In this document: piece after piece, positions 13,201-25,400 of the stretch
How the letters are laid out: each line of letters opens with the position of its first letter
Position numbering within the stretch: position 1 is the first letter of the stretch
Assembly (NCBI RefSeq): GCF_011397635.1
Contig: NC_064759.1
Location: 17,198,428-17,262,427, forward strand
Reading direction: 5' to 3'
Length of the DNA stretch: 64,000 bases
DNA from: Epinephelus fuscoguttatus
Taxonomy: Eukaryota; Chordata; Actinopteri; Perciformes; Serranidae
The notes under the pieces: model-generated
Told to the model about the DNA's origin: nothing
Database searches by the model: none
What the model saw: only the letters and a program-made list of their open reading frames with translations
Program-made: the position numbers and the translations under genes

Positions 13201-15365
13201 ATCTGCAGATGGACTCACAACAAACAGTCAAGAATAAGCCGAGTGCAAAGAGTGAGCCTTGAACAAGATACTTATACTCAGGTCAGGGATCTTAAACTAG
13301 CATCATCAGACGGGTGACAGAGCAGTCATCATATCTAGTCATGTCCCTGGATATCAAGTAATGTACACACTGACAAAGGGTAAACATCATGTCAGGCACT
13401 TGTGCTTGTGGCATCCCATAAAATGCAAGATTACTTCACATTGTTTCTGTTTAGCAGCACATAGTACAGAGGCCTACATGTTTCCATGACAGTGTTAACT
13501 GTTGCATAGATTTTACATAATTACACAATTTTTATTATATTTGTGATTAACTTTTTAATGATATTAATAATGTCCATTGCAGTACTGAATCCATTATTAT
13601 ATGCATTATGCATGATGTGGAAAACTACTCTGTCAGTCCCTAGTTTGATGAATAGAGCTTCAATTGTTCCTACTTCAATAATTAAAACACAAAAATACAA
13701 TACAGTACAGGACTATAATTTCAACCATATACAGCACTGGTTCCCAACTCCCACTAGGGGTCACCAAAGTGCAATGGTGGTATTGTAAAAGCCTTCTTGA
13801 TATTCTTTCATTCATTTCTGTGAGGAACCTTAAATGAAACTGTTATTTCTTAAGGTTAGAATGTTTTTCAAGATATAAAACCTAAAACACACCGCACAGG
13901 GCAGGGATAAGGGCACAGTGAAGACCTGGACACGAGTTATATTCACAGAGCCTTTACCCTGCTGAACAGCCTCATCCACATCAGAAAAGTACTGTTACAG
14001 CAACCAGAGAGCTAATTTAACAATGGCCAAACATCAGGATGAAAAGAAGACTGACTTTGTCCAAAAAAGACATCTATTAGGAACAGGAAAAGGAAATAAT
14101 CTGCTCAAAATCCATCCAAAGTGCTTGTTTTACACAAACATCCTGGAGTTACTGCGTTCACAGTTTGAGTTAAGTGCACAGTTTATCAGTTCTTCTGTAT
14201 AGTTATTGTTACGCTCTGAATACAATTTGATATATATCCATAAAATATTTCACTTAGTCAAGGGTCGTCAGTTTAGTGAATGATAGAAACGGAATCCCTG
14301 AAGGAAAAAGGTTGGGAACTGCTCTTACAGTGTCTGTCCCACATCATTCAGATCCTCATACAGCCAACATTTCTCTGACAGGCAGAAGCATTTCAACATT
14401 AAACATGCTAAGTGTGAGGAACACTGATGGTTCAGGTCAACTATGACAATGCAGAATTGGTGATACATGATTTAGATGCTTCTTCCTTCTTAATGATTTT
14501 AAAATCCCCTGCATCTGGTGTCCTCTGTTACAGATCGAGTGTCTGTGCAGCTCAGTCCACGAAACACTGTCCCATCTCTCGACCGGCCACTGGACCTGGT
14601 CTGCCACGGTGCTCCATCAGGTGACCCCTCACACCTGGAGAATGAGGTGGTCTGGTACAAAGACGGACAGAAGGTGACCCTGCGTGAAAATATGCAGCTG
14701 CTGCAAAACAACCTCACACTTCACTTTGACTCACCGCTGCCCTCTGACGCTGGATTCTACCTGTGTGAGAGTTCCGTGCCGACGCTTCAGCAGATGAGAG
14801 TTTTCAGCCTGGGGTATCTGCTCAGCTGTAAGTATTCATGAAGGGAGGAGTAGTATAAGGAGTTTAATGTTGATCATACTGGAGTAAACTTTATGTTATT
14901 TTGTAGTTGATCCGTGGGTCGTCAGCATCAGCGGACGTGACACAGTGTTTCCTGGCAGATTGAATAAATTCACCTGCTTGACGAGCTGTACCTTGAACGT
15001 GGACTGTACAGTCAGGTGGGAGTTCAGGGACGGTTTCCCCACCGGAACCTACTTTGCTGTCCATCAAAATAAGCTCCTGTGGACCCCTTCCATACCGGGT
15101 ACTGTCCAAAACTTCACCTGCATAGCAGAAAATACAGCTGTTGGACGCTCTGCTGAGGCCACCAAGATGGTAGAAGTTAAAGGTGACAGCTCTTTAGTAT
15201 TTGCTCTTGTGTCTGCTATGACATCAGTGTCAGATTTCATATCAAATCCAATGTTATCTTCATCTTTACACAGGTGTTCCTGTCTCTGGATCAGAGGCTG
15301 TGCCGCTCTGTGGACTGTTAACAATGATCGTCAGCGTGGGACTGCTGGTGCTTTTTGATCCATAG
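10230..15365 (+). CDS. three-domain Ig superfamily protein with short hydrophobic (GPI-type) C-terminus
   Basis: Five exons: 10230-10293 (signal peptide), 12174-12431, 14534-14827, 14907-15182 and 15274-15365 (TAG). All introns are phase 1; the protein is 327 aa. ATG 10230 is used, but an in-frame ATG at 10242 is equally possible. The signal core is CVLLVALIG. Domains D1 (residues about 22-107) and D3 (206-297) are alike and carry an unusual extra cysteine pair (TCSSSCRPNCTYTW and TCLTSCTLNVDCTVRW) besides the usual late cysteine. D2 (108-205) is a conventional Ig domain (LVC...W...SDAGFYLC). The last exon ends GSEAVPLCGLLTMIVSVGLL plus five residues, i.e. a hydrophobic end with no cytoplasmic signalling tail, as expected for a GPI anchor or a stub transmembrane segment. 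It lies in the CEACAM cluster and shares its exon phase, but it has no CEACAM N domain; assignment beyond Ig superfamily is open. Confidence 0.75.
10905..11345 (-). mobile_element. LINE fragment, C-terminal end of a reverse-transcriptase ORF
   Basis: The minus strand encodes MRWFGHLIRVPPWRLLLEVF and GRRPRGRPRTHWRDYIS followed by LGLLPP, the typical end of a fish non-LTR retrotransposon polyprotein. It is frame-broken and ends in a ccatccatcc tract. A longer relative lies at 48095-48662. It sits in intron 1 of the three-Ig gene. Confidence 0.75.
13734..14323. mobile_element. hAT-like element with inverted ends
   Basis: The left end cactggttcccaactcccac and the right end ggttgggaactgct form imperfect terminal inverted repeats around about 590 bp of non-coding DNA. 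This is typical of non-autonomous hAT elements. It lies in the intron between D1 and D2 of the three-Ig gene. Confidence 0.5.
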
Positions 15366-15489
15366 AGCTTAAACCTTTTTAAGCTTTAATGATTGTTTTT
15401 GCTGTTTTTGAAATGTATTTATTTGCCTTTCTCTCTCCCATAACACTATGTTTAATTTACAATATAATAATGATATAATCTTCATTCAT

Positions 15490-15870
15490 AACCACTTCTC
15501 AAAACAGAGTTACAAAGTGCTTTACATGTCAATAATTAAAACAGACAAGGCATGAAAACTTTTAAAAGAACTAATAAAAACACATGGTATTTAAAAACTT
15601 AGGAAATGACAGTCTAAATGAACTTAAAACTTAAGTAGAATCAGGGAAGGCTCTCTGATTTTAAGTATGTTTTAAGAAGGGACTTAATCACTGACTCTAG
15701 GCTGTTCCAGTACATCCTGGTGTGTATACGGCACTACCAGGTCGGAGACATAGCTGGGAGAGGGACCATGAAGAGCCTTGAAAGTAATCAGTAAAACCTT
15801 CAAAATCTATTCTACAACATACTGGGAGCCAGTGTAAGGAGGCTAAAACTGGAGGGGTGCTATCATGTTT
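15490..15870. repeat. teleost interspersed repeat ('agccttgaaagtaatcag' type)
   Basis: Phrases acaaagtgctttacatgtca, gaccatgaagagccttgaaa and actgggagccagtgtaagga belong to a family often seen in fish genomes. A related copy is at about 18320-18890 (aaagtgcttcacgtggc ... agccagtgtagtgac). Confidence 0.5.
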
Positions 15871-16252
15871 AAACACACTGGTTTTTCCATTTTAATAGAC
15901 CAGCTTCATGTCGTCATCAAATATTGTGTACCCTGAAATCCTGTAAATATAAGTGACAAAATATCTGCCATGAAACAAAATGAAATGTAAGTGTGTGTAT
16001 ATACGTTTTTTTTAGGAAAACAGTTTAAAATTGTGGGCTATAAAACCCCATAATGGCACAGTTCCAATCAAAATACTAATATATTTGACCAATATTTCAT
16101 AGTTAGTCATATACTTGACAGTGTACTCCTTTTACACAGTATTATTTATATATCTTTCTCATTGTTTGCAACAGCAGCATCCAAAATTAATGTGAACCAC
16201 AGGACTGCAATAACAGAGTTTATCCATTTAATGTGTCACCTGTTTTTCACCT

Positions 16253-16285
16253 GGTTACATTTGACAGTGAATGTCAAATGTAACC
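16253..16285. repeat. perfect 14-bp inverted repeat (hairpin)
   Basis: ggttacatttgaca and tgtcaaatgtaacc are exact reverse complements separated by 5 bp. Its role is unknown. Confidence 0.8.
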
Positions 16286-16509
16286 TGATGCATACAAAGG
16301 CTCAGCACAAATTTATGGTGTAATTTAATTAATATACACACACATACAGAGCTGCAGTATTTTTTTACTACAGTGGAATTTTCCATTGTATGTGTTAAAT
16401 AGTTTTATGAAAGATACAGTGACATAGTTTTTAACTGTTGTCATTTTCATGGTGTTTGAGTGTTCAGCTGCCGTCACATCCTGTTAAAAAATGCTAACAT
16501 TTTGTATTA

Positions 16510-16870
16510 TTAAAGGTCCAGTGTGTTGGATTTAGGGAAAAGTTACTGGCAGAAATGCAATATAATAGAATCAGTATGTTTTCTTTAGTGTATAATCACC
16601 TGAAAATAAGTGTCGTCTTGTTTTTGTTACCTTAGGATGATACATTTTTATCTACATAGGGAGCTGGTCCCCATCCACAGAGATCACCATGTTGCACCAT
16701 CATGTTTCTACAGTAGCCAAGAACAGACAAACCAAGCAGCAGCCTCTTGGAGAGAAAGAGACCTCTATGGATAATCTGTCTCTGTAAAAACCTCCTGAAC
16801 AATGAATTCTCAACAAATCCTAACTAGGAGTTCATGCTTGACTCACAGAAGTCTCAGCTGGTCACCTGTA
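16510..16870. repeat. TIR element fragment, left-end type
   Basis: Begins ttaaaggtccagtgtgttgg followed by atttaggg. This matches the reverse complement of the right end of the element at 41065-41865, so it is a related non-autonomous DNA element, here without a clear right end. Confidence 0.5.
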
Positions 16871-18319
16871 GATGCCAGGAAATCTTACATACCGCTCTTG
16901 TTTTATAAATAATATCTCTGATGGTGACACATTTGTAAACCTTTTGTCGACACCGTTGCTGACTCTTGGTGTTTCCCAGCATCATGAGACATTGTTTGAC
17001 TTGAAGTTGACCTCTGACCTGGATGTGTTACTAATTCACTTTTTGTGAAGTCACCTTCTATGTAGAGAATAACTGACTTATTATACGGATGTGTTTTTAA
17101 AGTGGCTGTGGTTAGTGACACACCAATACCCCTCTTAGCCTCCTGAAACTGAACAAATAAGACAGATAAGAGAGTCACACAGAGCAAACACACGAGGGAG
17201 ACAGAGGCCTCTGGTTGCTCTTGCAGCTGTCCTGTGACGCAACAACATAATCCATCTCTTTTTGTTTGGTGTTGTCTCACCTGTTTCATATTATTTTAGA
17301 CCTCAGGTTTGGTTGGAATGAGGAAGCAAAACTAAGAAACTATTTAAAACTGTTCATGTTAAAGCAACCACATATAAAGGTCTCCATTCGACAGCAGAGC
17401 AAAGCTGAAGCTTCATTCAAGTTTTAGTCGAAACATCACAAACTATATAGGAACAAAAGATGAATTTCAGGCACTCATGCGTGAGGCAGGAACAAATGCG
17501 TTTGAATTCAATTAAAAAGACTTTATTTCAAATACATGGCTGCTGACTTTAAAAACATCAACCAGTCTTCGTCAGGGTGCAAACTATATGTTGTAAATGT
17601 ATAGTCGTGGTAAAACAAAATACAAAGACAACGATTACATGGCATATGTCAGTGGTATAATATCTATGATTAACTGCACAAAAACTTGGACTCGCTTCTG
17701 TCCGTCATTGAAATGTTAATGATACTGATTCTGTGCTCGTAAAGTAAATCTCTCTATTGTATATATTTTCTTCTTTTCACTTGTTTTTAATGAAATATGG
17801 CATATAATATATGTTATAAAATGTTTCTATGATCTACAACTCTACTAGATGTACTTTGCTCTTACCCAGCTGCACTAAAATATCTGTTTACTTTGATCTT
17901 GGGGAGAAAAACAACATCTTTTACCATTCTTTTTTTTATTTGCTTTTATTTTCTTGGCTTTTCAATTCTTATTCTTTACTTTGTACCTCTCAGTTGTAGG
18001 CATGGCATGCTATTCACTTCCCAAAGGGGGGCACTGTTCTCTCAGTTAACAAAATTAAGTCCTTATTCAGCTTTCTTTCACTGCACTGTATGTGTTTCAG
18101 TGTAATTCACTCAGAATAATATTGCCTGTAATTTAATTAAACTCAATTCAACAGTATAATGATGGTACACTTAAGTCCAAAGATGTATTTCGATTGTGTT
18201 AATGTGAACAGAAGGAGCAAAGATGCAGACTAAAGCTGGTTAGGCAACATCATACCAGCAGCTAAACAACACAATCATTATCTGTATCATAATTGATAAA
18301 AAATCACCCTATGTCAAGT

Positions 18320-18890
18320 AACACTTTTCATACAAACATGCAGCCCAAAGTGCTTCACGTGGCAAAACTGGAATGACACAGGCACAAGACAATGAAGTAT
18401 TAAAAAAGTTAACCAACCAAAACAGAACAAACTAACAAAAAAGACCATTTAAATGCCATAGAATAAAAAAAGAGTGAATAAATAAATAGAATAGAATAGA
18501 AATAAATAAACAGGAGAGATAAAAAAAAAAGGTAAAAACCAGAGGTTGAAACTTAAAAATCAAGACTGTAATGTTACTCCACATTAAAAGCCAGATTTAA
18601 CAGATAGGTCTTTAATTCACATTTAAAAATACAGAGAGAGCCATTCTCATATCCAGAGGTCGTGAATTCCACAGTTAAGGGGCGTGAAATCAGAAAGCAC
18701 TCTCACATGAGGAACATATAAAAGTAAAGCAGTGGAGGACATACAACATAAAATTATATATATCTCTGATATACGGAGGGGGCAAGGTCATTGAAAGCTT
18801 TATAAATGAGTTAAAGAACTTCAGAATCAATTCTAAAACAGGTAGCCAGTGTAGTGACTTCAGCAGTGGGGTAATGTGATCTGTTTTCCT
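18320..18890. repeat. teleost interspersed repeat, second copy
   Basis: Related to 15490-15870: caaagtgcttcacgtggca near the left end and ggtagccagtgtagtgac near the right, with A-rich internal parts. Confidence 0.45.
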
Positions 18891-20449
18891 GGACTAGCTG
18901 TAGTTTTCTTATTGACTTTCTGGGTAGTCCAGTGAAAAGGGAATTGCGGCTGATAACAAAAGTGTGAGTGAATGTTTCGGCATCTTCCTGGGTTAAAAAA
19001 AGGTCTGACCTTAGCAATGTTCTGAAGATGAAAAAAGGATGTTTTGATGACCCTAAATAAAAAATATATTAATAATATATTACACAAAATCACATACACA
19101 TTGAAGGAAAGCCCACACTTCAGGTGTCCCATATGTGACCTGAAAGCATTAATAACAAACCAATGTGGCTTCTACTTTGTCGTGCCGCACAAGCATCCAT
19201 ATACCTGTAATAACAGGGCGTTGTCAGGACAAACTCAGGTGACAAACTCAGCCGGATGATTCTGCTCTCTTACTGGAAAATGTGGTTCCTCTGGTCAGGG
19301 TGTTGGATTACAAGATGGAGGCATGAGTCAGCTGTTTGAGACTAAATGAGTGAGATGTTAACAGGAGCATTCAGTGAAATTTTGATTATTTTAGAAATTA
19401 TTTTTGTTATTCTTATTCTTCTTATTGTTGTTATATTGTTGTTTTAATACCTTAGTTATTTTAATGAAGGCTTATACAAAACATTTGCATACAAATTTGT
19501 GCAAGTTACATTTTGCATATGACATTCAAAACAGAATATGACACACAGTCGTGGGATGATCAACGAGACTTTCTACGTCATGTGATAAACCTCAGACACC
19601 TGAACTGACATGCGCACTAATATTGTCTGACTTAAGCTAGCAGCTGGTGCAGGGACTGGGACCGTTTTTCTGTACAGACTCTTGAAAAGAAACAAAAACC
19701 CTCACACACTGATGTGAGGTTGTTAATGTGGCAGGTTACCACACATTTTGAATGTCATGGCAGAATTATTCAAACAATACGATTTGGATGTGTGGAGAGG
19801 CTCCTCAGGCAGTTTGGACTAAGTCAGACTTTCTAACTTTAGAACCATTGGTGGTAAAATTCAGTACTATTTTGGAGTATTTGTATGCTGTTGTCACTGT
19901 ATGCTGCCTAATACATGCACTTCTACTCCTCTACATTTATTTGGCAACTCTAGTCACTTTTTAGATTCAGATAATTATCACAAAATATAATCAACTAATA
20001 AATTATGATGTGATTTTATAGATTAGCTCCATCTTTACTATCAACATTAAGGTGATATTCAATCATAATGTATCATGGTTATAATCCAGTAGTGGAATTT
20101 ATATTGCCCATTATGAGTACTTTTACTTCAGTACTTTGGATGCTAATACTTACGTACTTTTACTTCAGTAGAATGCTGAAGGCATGGTAAACTGTATGCT
20201 AGGAAACATGATGGAGACAATACCAGAGCTGCAAATTTTTTGTGTGGAAGGAAATGCACTCAGCGTGTTTGTTAGGTCTCAGAGATACGCATGTGTTTTA
20301 GAGTGGAAAACTGAATGTAAACATAATTTTTGGTTGTTTACAAGAAACCCATCTGTGCCTAAACACAGATCTGAAGAAATGTTTAAAGTCAGTCAAACCG
20401 TTTGGCTGAAAAGTGAGTTTTTATGCCACAGTGCAGGCATTAGCCGTGG

Positions 20450-21010
20450 CTGAAGGCATTATGCTTTCGATTTGTCCACCTGTCTGTCCCATTCGCAAAA
20501 TCTCAAGAATACCGTAAGGGAATTTCTTCAAATTTGGCACAAATGTCCATTTGGACTCAACGATGAAGTGACTGGATTTTTGTGGTCAGAAGTCAAAGTT
20601 ACTGTGACCTGGCATCAGTCTCATTCTTGTGAACGTGATAATTCAAGAAGACATTGAGGGAGTTTCCTAAAATTTGGTACAATCGTCCACTCAAGAATAA
20701 ACTAATTAATAGTTGGTGGTCCACACAAAGCGTGATTTTGCCCATAACTCAAGAATTCATATTCTAATCGTGACTAAATTTCACACACATGTCTAACAGG
20801 ATATAGTGAAGAAGTGATAGCATCATAACGTTCTGCAAAAACACTTTTCTGGCCGTTACTCAACGTCATATCTCAGGAACAGCAGAAGCTGTATTTGGAC
20901 AGATACTGAAGTGATGACGCTACTCTTGAAACTGTACTGATTGTACAGATCTTCTGTGCTGTTAGGGGGGAAGATGTGTGTGAGGCATCCATGCTTTCAC
21001 AGACGCAGAT
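20450..21010. repeat. copy 2 of the three-copy interspersed family
   Basis: Contains aatttcttcaaatttggcac, atttggactcaacgatgaag and cttctgtgctgttaggggg, matching 43235-43955 closely and 9640-10020 in part. Confidence 0.65.
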
Positions 21011-22461
21011 GTAAACTGTAATTCTGGTACTATATTTGGTCTTTGGGTACATGGGACTACTGTTAAGAAAATTGCTGTATCTCAAAAACTACAAAGAGCT
21101 CAATCCAGTCTTTGATATCTATGAACTTGTAACAAGTTGAATATAAAGACATGCAAGCATTATATGCAGTGTAAAAAATATTTCATATGGAAAACATTCA
21201 ATGAACACATGTTAGTCATTCATTTTTCAGAAATCATGACTGATTTACTATTAAAAGTGTGATATTTTAAAGTTGTATTGTTACATACTTGTATGTCTGC
21301 ACCAGATTTTAAGACTTTAAACCATCAGTACAAATGTGGCATTTTTCCCTATCATACAAATTATCATCTGGACACATTAGTAAAAAAAAATATGAGTTCT
21401 CCTTCCGCCTTTGTTTATAACACTGCCAAGCAGACAACACCAAGTGTCAAATGAAAATGCAACAACTTTAAAAGGCCTGATGACAAACTGTTAAATTCAA
21501 TAAGTAGAAGCTGAATTTTAAGTCTAGAGTATCTGTCCTCCAGTGCTACTGCTACTTCTACTTGCCTTCATATTCTACAAATAATGCAACCTGGTCATCA
21601 ATCTCACCTCCTGTGTGTCAGGTACACAACACCTGTGTGCTCAGATACTGAACTTTGCACCACCGCTGCTCAAATAATGCCACAGGTGTTTGCTGAGCGG
21701 TATTGTTAGAGATAAAATGGTTTGACTACCCTTTACACTATACTAGAAAAGACAGCATTTCTGAAGAAGTACACCAATTGAATTGTGTAATTAATATGCT
21801 GGTCTATCATATCATACAGTAAATCTTGTTCTGCCTCTTTTAAGTTAAACAATCAGTTGGTTTATCGGTTGTTGTGTAACTACTTGCGAGATTCAGCACA
21901 CTGAATAAACAGAGCAGAGAACATTAACATTCTCAGCAAACGTACGACACAAAGGTGCTGCAGGTGCAGGTGTTTTCATTTGACACCCACACACAGCCGA
22001 AAGTGTCAAACCGAAACTTTCAGGAGTAGGGGTGGAAAGACAAAAACAGAAAACCTTCACAAAATCTAAGCCTTACCTAATAAGTGAGCAGACATCATGG
22101 TAAAGACAGACATGACACTGATGAGAAAAACAGCATAAAGTTTCCTTTAAAATTTGTTTTATTTAGCCAAAAAGGGGGGGATAAGAAACACCACCCATAA
22201 GCCCATGACCCCCTAATCCTGCCTCACATACCCTCTGTCATAATTTGTCATCTTGCTCACAGAACTTCACCCAAGATAGTAAACAGAATATGTAATGCAT
22301 CTTTTGTAAGTTTGACAGAGTGAACACCAAATAACCAGAAACCACCTGCAGATAAGAACTGGAGTATGCGGCTGGAGGTATTTATGAGTGGGGGGCTGGC
22401 CATCATATACGGGTATAATAGAGGAGAAATAGTGAGGACATCATCAGACCATCGATACAAA

Positions 22462-25400
22462 ATGGAGAAGAAAAGCAAAGGAACCCTGGCTGTTGTATTG
22501 TGGGCTTTAACACAAGGTAGGTTCTGTGTATGATGAGTAAGTTATAGTGATTAAACTGAGAGAGGAAAGGTGTTTTGTGTTATTTTTATTACAGTGAATA
22601 ACAAATATATTTCTCTTCTTCAGGTGTTCTGGCCTCTGCTGTGGAGGTCCAGCCCTCCATCAACCCTGCTGTAGTCGGGGACTCTGTGACGCTGTCTCTG
22701 TCTCCTTCAGCTGCTCTGAACAGTGGAAGCTGGGCAGTGGGAGAGTCTCTCATCCTCACCTGGCTGGGAGACCAGCAGGCAGTCTTCCCCAGTCACAGCG
22801 GCAGGGCGTCAGTCAACGTCCTCACTGGAGCTCTCACCCTGAGCTCTGTCACGGTGGCTGACACGGGAGTCTACACAGTGCAGAGCAATGACCCCCAGCT
22901 TAGTGCCAGTGCGTCCTTCACTGTCCTGGGTGAGACAAATGGCTGATGTTCAGTTACTGTTTTTAATTACAAACTCTAACGCCTCTCCTAAACATCGCAT
23001 TAAAAGCCAAACGATAGCAAACAAATGTCACTCAAGGTGAGAGTTTGGTAAGCAGCAACTGAAATATGGATTTACTTTGTGGAATATTTCCAACAGAAAT
23101 AATCACTACTCTGTCCTGTCTGTCCCGTTGATCTGCATGGAAAAGATCAAATCCAAAAATGCTGTATTAAGTCAGTTGATAAGAGACTAGAGCCCGTATC
23201 CATTCTGCCTTTTCTTTATAATATTAATCTTTTTATTACTTTATTACTATTTATTATTGAAGGGTAACTTAAGTATTTTCAAAGTGGACCTTACTTTCCT
23301 ATATGTTTGTGTCCAGGTGACTAATGGGAACAATCATTTTCAAAATTAGTCAAGTATTCAGAGAGACTGCTAGAATGTTTACCACTCAGTGCATGAGTGC
23401 AAAGTCAAATTACATCCACTAAAAGTGCTGGTTTTTGCACTGACATGTTTAGATTGTTACTGTAAGTGTCTGACAACATTATTAAAAGGATCCCTACAGA
23501 GATAGACCCATTGCGTTAACGAGAAAGATCCTTTTTGTTTCACCAGAAACAGCCCCAAAATAGCCAAAACCCTCCAATCTCCATTTAATTAAGCAATAAT
23601 TTTATCATCGTAGAACACACTTATTCAAAGTCAACAGAAACAAATTACATCTCACAAAGCCGTCTATGTTTGTTGTCTCCAGTTCCAAAAATCACAAATT
23701 CTGGTTTGGTTGAGACAGACCCTGAATTAACCCAGTTAGTCAGTGGCAAAGACAAGGGCTTTTAGTGGATGTGAATTGATGGTTCATAAATGGCCCTGAA
23801 TGGTTACGTTCTGCCAGCTGCAGCACTCTTGCTCAGTACTGTTCCAGTTTTAAACTAAGACACAGAAACATGGGCAAACAAATCCTTTATCTGTGGGCAT
23901 TGTTGAGTAAATACAGTGAATCACAAAAAACATACGGGTGTTGTATGGTTTCCCTTTGAAGCCATATAAAGCTGTTCCCGAAAAATATTATTTGTTTCTT
24001 AGAGATTGTCATGCTGATGTAATGTTGCTTATGCTGTGACCCTAGTCTCTATACAGACTCTACATTCAGTGAATGTAGAGTCTGTAGGCAAACCCCAGAG
24101 ATCTTGCCTCCGGATGAAGAGTGGAAGAGCCCTGGTTTCCAGTTGTAGGCTAATTGTAGTCCGCGACCGCGTAATATTGACCAATCACATTTGAGCCAGC
24201 TGCAGTTGTTGCCAGGTTAAACGGTCCGTGCGGTGAACTAATGAGGCGGAACATAATTGGCGTCACTGCAAACTCTGAATCCATTGCAATGGTTCAGCAT
24301 ATTTACTTATATATAAACGGAAGTCGGAAATGGAAATTCGCCTCCTCCGCCCAAATCAAACCGGAATGCCAAAAAATCAGGGGTCTACCCCCAGAGGCTG
24401 TATCGCCGTCTGCCGGAAGTCAGACGCCGAATACAGCCGATGGGTTCTGAGAATGCTGTGACCCTAACCCTGAATGACGCACCCAAGCACAATATTTACA
24501 GTCAACAAGGAAATGAATTTTAGAGGCACACAGAAAATGTCATAAAGTTGATGCTGTAACAGGACAAGCATAAATCATCTAAGCAAATAAGGATGTGTGG
24601 ACAGAAAACAGCCAAACAAGTAAAAAAGACTTATATTAAATGAAACTGGAACATACATTTGAACAGTAGAAGCATAAAAGAAAGTGACTGCCAACTTCTT
24701 GCAAAGTTCAGCGAGACACATTAGGGTGGAGAGGCAGAGAAAATTGTGCTGACGAATTGTTTACACTGCCCTTTCTACTGGAACAGGTTCTTGTTGTAAC
24801 GAGAAACGAGTATTCCCAAACAATATTCACAGAGGCCTCACAGGAATTCATGTCTCTGCCCTGTGATATTTGGACTGACAACCACCAAATAGGTCCCTCC
24901 TTGCTGTTAGTGCGGGTGTGTTTTGGTGCCCTTTTTGCTCACGTGACCATCCCAGTGTCTGTGTGTATCTGTGTCTGTCAACACTCACCTTTAACTTGTC
25001 CTTCTGCGTTTCTTGTTCTTTCAGTTTCACAGAGCCTTCGTCTGCTGGGTCAATAGCTCCTAACACATCCCTGAGCCCATAAAGCTAGCTAACGTTAGAG
25101 CCTCAAATTATCGTGTATCCTCCGCCTCACTCCCTGCCGCTGCTACAGACCACTTCACTGGCAGCAGCTCTGGTTCGAATCCTGCCAGTGCAAAACTAGC
25201 TCAAGGGGTCCGGACCACTTTAACTCCCCGACTCTGTTCCTGTTAACACAGGTTAGACTCAGTGCTGCAGCTGTGACCACTGAATTTGAGTGGCCACAGT
25301 CACCGACCAAGGGTCCGTCCCTGGAGCCGCTGTCCACCCTCCTCTTGGTGAAGCAGTCCACAGTGGCGGGCAGCGAAGTGGAGTGTAGTAGCTAGCTAAT

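Larger units (their letters stand above)
15366..22461. other. 7-kb intergenic stretch, repeat-rich, no gene identified
   Basis: Contains repeats at 15490-15870, 16510-16870, 18320-18890 and 20450-21010, and a hairpin at 16253-16285. A 128-codon minus-strand frame (16903-17289) has a hydrophobic segment but no recognisable family. No Ig exon with splice sites was found here. Confidence 0.55.

Noticed and set aside
24757-25056. 99-codon plus-strand frame
   Set aside because: No family signature; it lies in the N-to-A intron of the tail-less CEACAM-like gene.
25155-25205. tRNA-like B box (ggttcgaatcc)
   Set aside because: No A box at the right distance and no cloverleaf; chance or repeat remnant.
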